Shown: positions 60,001-63,000 of the stretch, piece by piece
How positions within the stretch are numbered: the stretch's first letter is position 1
Layout: each line of letters opens with the position of its first letter
DNA from: Acanthaster planci
Lineage: Eukaryota > Echinodermata > Asteroidea > Valvatida > Acanthasteridae
NCBI RefSeq assembly: GCF_001949145.1
Contig: NW_019091407.1
Coordinates: 249,451 to 313,450 of the forward strand
Direction: 5' to 3'
DNA length: 64,000 nucleotides
Position numbers and translations under genes: made by a program
The notes under the pieces: generated by a model
The model's database searches: none
Told to the model about the DNA's origin: nothing
The model's input: the letters and a program-made list of their open reading frames with translations, nothing else

Positions 60001-63000
60001 TACTCAAGCTGAAGGCATGTAGATACCGAAGAGGAAACTGACAGTGATGGTTCTAGGGCTGTACGGTGGGCTCAATCTAGTTCAGATTCAGGCTGTTGTT
60101 TGTTTCTCTGGACTCGCAGCCAAATTCAAGAGACTGATAAAAAACATCCCGGACAACTGTATTCTGAAGGCCAAAGGTTAATAATTTTGAAGATGGAGAC
60201 ATTTGCGAGCCATGCATGTGCATGCCATGCATACGTGGTCTTGTATTGTATACGTTCACGATAGGCACACAGCAGTATGCGTACACGAACCGATTGGCAC
60301 AGACCAAGCAGATATACCATGATTCTGAATCATCGTTAGAATCTACAGATGCACGTTAGCCACTGGCTGCTGTTTAGTCTGATCCCCCCATGCCTCTTGC
60401 GCAGTGAAGCAGTACACTGCGACTGGAAACTGCCCGAGCTACAGCATGCAGTTTTTTTTCCTTCTGGACAGGAAATGCTGAGCAGATCGTCGAACAGCAG
60501 CAGGTCATCGTCACCAACTGGAACACGCTGCAGGAGCATGCCACACAGAGGAGAGAGCTACTCCAGGCAGCAAATGACTGGCAGCGTCTGTTGGCAACTG
60601 TAAGTTACTCTGGGTTTGTGTGGAGGGGAAGGTGGATTTCCACCCTGTAGCTGCTCATCATGATCAGGCTACATATTGGGACAGTAAAAGTGTTTAGTTA
60701 TTGAGAGTATTTGTTAATGTTATTTTCACCCTCTGTGATTTTTAATACAAAATGCAAACTCTCGCTTGTTGTAACATGAGCCAAACAATATGGTTGAATG
60801 GCCCAAGATGAAGTACATTTCCCCTCATCATTGAGGGAACTGGTATTTTTGAGGTAGTTAATCTGCTGGCAGTATTCACAACTTGATAATCGAGGCCTAG
60901 GCATCATTAGGGGTCTGCTGCTGATGGTGCTGCAACTTATTCAGCTAGACTAATTGAGCAAGACCAGGTCAGTCACGTGCTTGGAAAAATCTACTCTGGC
61001 CTTGGTACCTAGTTTTAACCATAAGTTCACATCAAGACACAACTTTACAAGGGCTTAGGTGGGGGGATGGCCCCCCACCACCAGCAGAAGGGAGTTCCGC
61101 TTGAGGTGTTCAAATCTTTATTTTGTAAACCAATCAGCAGTGCATCATTTTATTAAGGTTAACCTACATGTATGTGGGTTTTTGATACACGATGATCGAA
61201 AAGCAAAATAGCAAATACTGTACGTGCACCTGGGGAAATCTGCTTTTCACGTGCGAACGTGCCTTCCTTTGCTGGAAGTTGGGGCTCCAGTTTCTAGAAA
61301 TTGCACCCTCCCCCCTGGCCAAATCAGCCCTTGCTTTACATTAAATTTTCTCCAACTTGTGAAGTTTTGACCCCATAGTAGGACTTTTTATGGGTTACAC
61401 CCTAGGTGGGTTTTCTCCAATACCGTAGTTCCCTACAGTAATAGTTATCACAGCAGCTGGCTGTCACCAATGAAAACAAAGACGGAAAAAATACTTTGGG
61501 TGCCTCTTCTATTTTTAGATGTAGCATGCACACCTCTGCTGGTTTTTAAATTTTCGGCACAATCAAAGATGTGCAGATTTGGAGATCAAAATGCAAACCA
61601 GAAAGATTGACAACTTTTGGTTTTCTCTTTTGAATTGCAATACATGGGAGAACTGTGCACAGAGAAGTAATTTATACACTTCAGATATTTATGGATATTG
61701 ATGACAGTACCGGGAAATCACTGAAACTGGATCAGAAATTGTGGCCAGTTTTGGGAATATACAGAAATTCCTCTGGCTTTGATCAGGTGACTGTGTCAAA
61801 CGCTGGGCTTAAAAGGCACTTTACATGAGTGGAACCCTTTGATCTTAGAACAAGAATAGTTCAGTCATGTATTGGTACATTTTTGCAATTTGACTCCCCC
61901 TGCAAGAAAAAACAGTTGCTAGGGAATCATAGCCATTTTCAAGTGAACTCAAGCTTTGTTAGGTTTTCAAAAAACCTTGAAATGTCCCAGTAGTTTGTAT
62001 TTGTCAGCATCACCTAACCACAAAATGCTGTTAAATCCCTGCCTACACTTGCAGTGTCGTGACCTGATCAGCTGGACCAACGAGACTATGACAGAGATGA
62101 TGACAGAGGAGCCCATACGGGACGTGGCCAGCGCCTCAGCGGCGCTCAGCCAGCATGCGCAGGTCCGCGCCGAGATTGACGCTCGGGAGGAGAACTTTGC
62201 CTCCTTGGTGGAGGCAGGCCAGATGCTGATCAAGCAGCAGCACTATGCCAGCGAGGAGGTATGTCATGACACAGACTTCCACAAATGGTGCTAGATACAG
62301 TTCCATTAGGTACAGAATTCAGGATTCCTGTGGGTGCAGGGTTGAAATGTGAGAACATGGCAAAAGGTGTGATGTTGTAGCCACAGGTTGTCCATTGGGT
62401 TTGTAGTCTACATTTACAAATGAACGGGAGGTAATAAACAACTTCCAAGAGATTCTGTGCATTTTTTATTTTTGGTTTTACATTCTTGTACTAGAGGGTT
62501 GAATGTCACACAAGCCCTCAAAACAGCAAATCGTTCAGTAGTCAGTTCTGAAAGCTGTTTTTGTGGCATGCCAACCGAGTGCTGTGTGACAGTCAATTTT
62601 CAACTGGTAGAAGTGTGTGTTGTTGACGTGGTTACAAGCTGAGAATTGAACCATTTTTCTGTCGTGTGAAAAAAATTAAATGACCAAAAAAAAAATGCTA
62701 AAATTGCAATGAGGTAAAGATAGCTATGGTACCAGCTCCCTGTGAAGTTATTTCATGTGGCTTGCTGCCTTTTTAACGAAAATGAAAAAAAAACAGATAT
62801 TTTTTTAAGGATGTTGAAAGCAACACATTTGGGGGAAATTTTCATGAATCTTACGAGATGCAACTTACACAACCCAAGGTGAGTGTGCGTCTTCCAAAGT
62901 TGTAAACGCCCTGTTGGACAGAGATTCATGTATGTCCTGCATTCTATTTTGTAGGTGGTTCAATTCAAAATGTGAGACAGGAAGCTCTGAACCAAGCCAC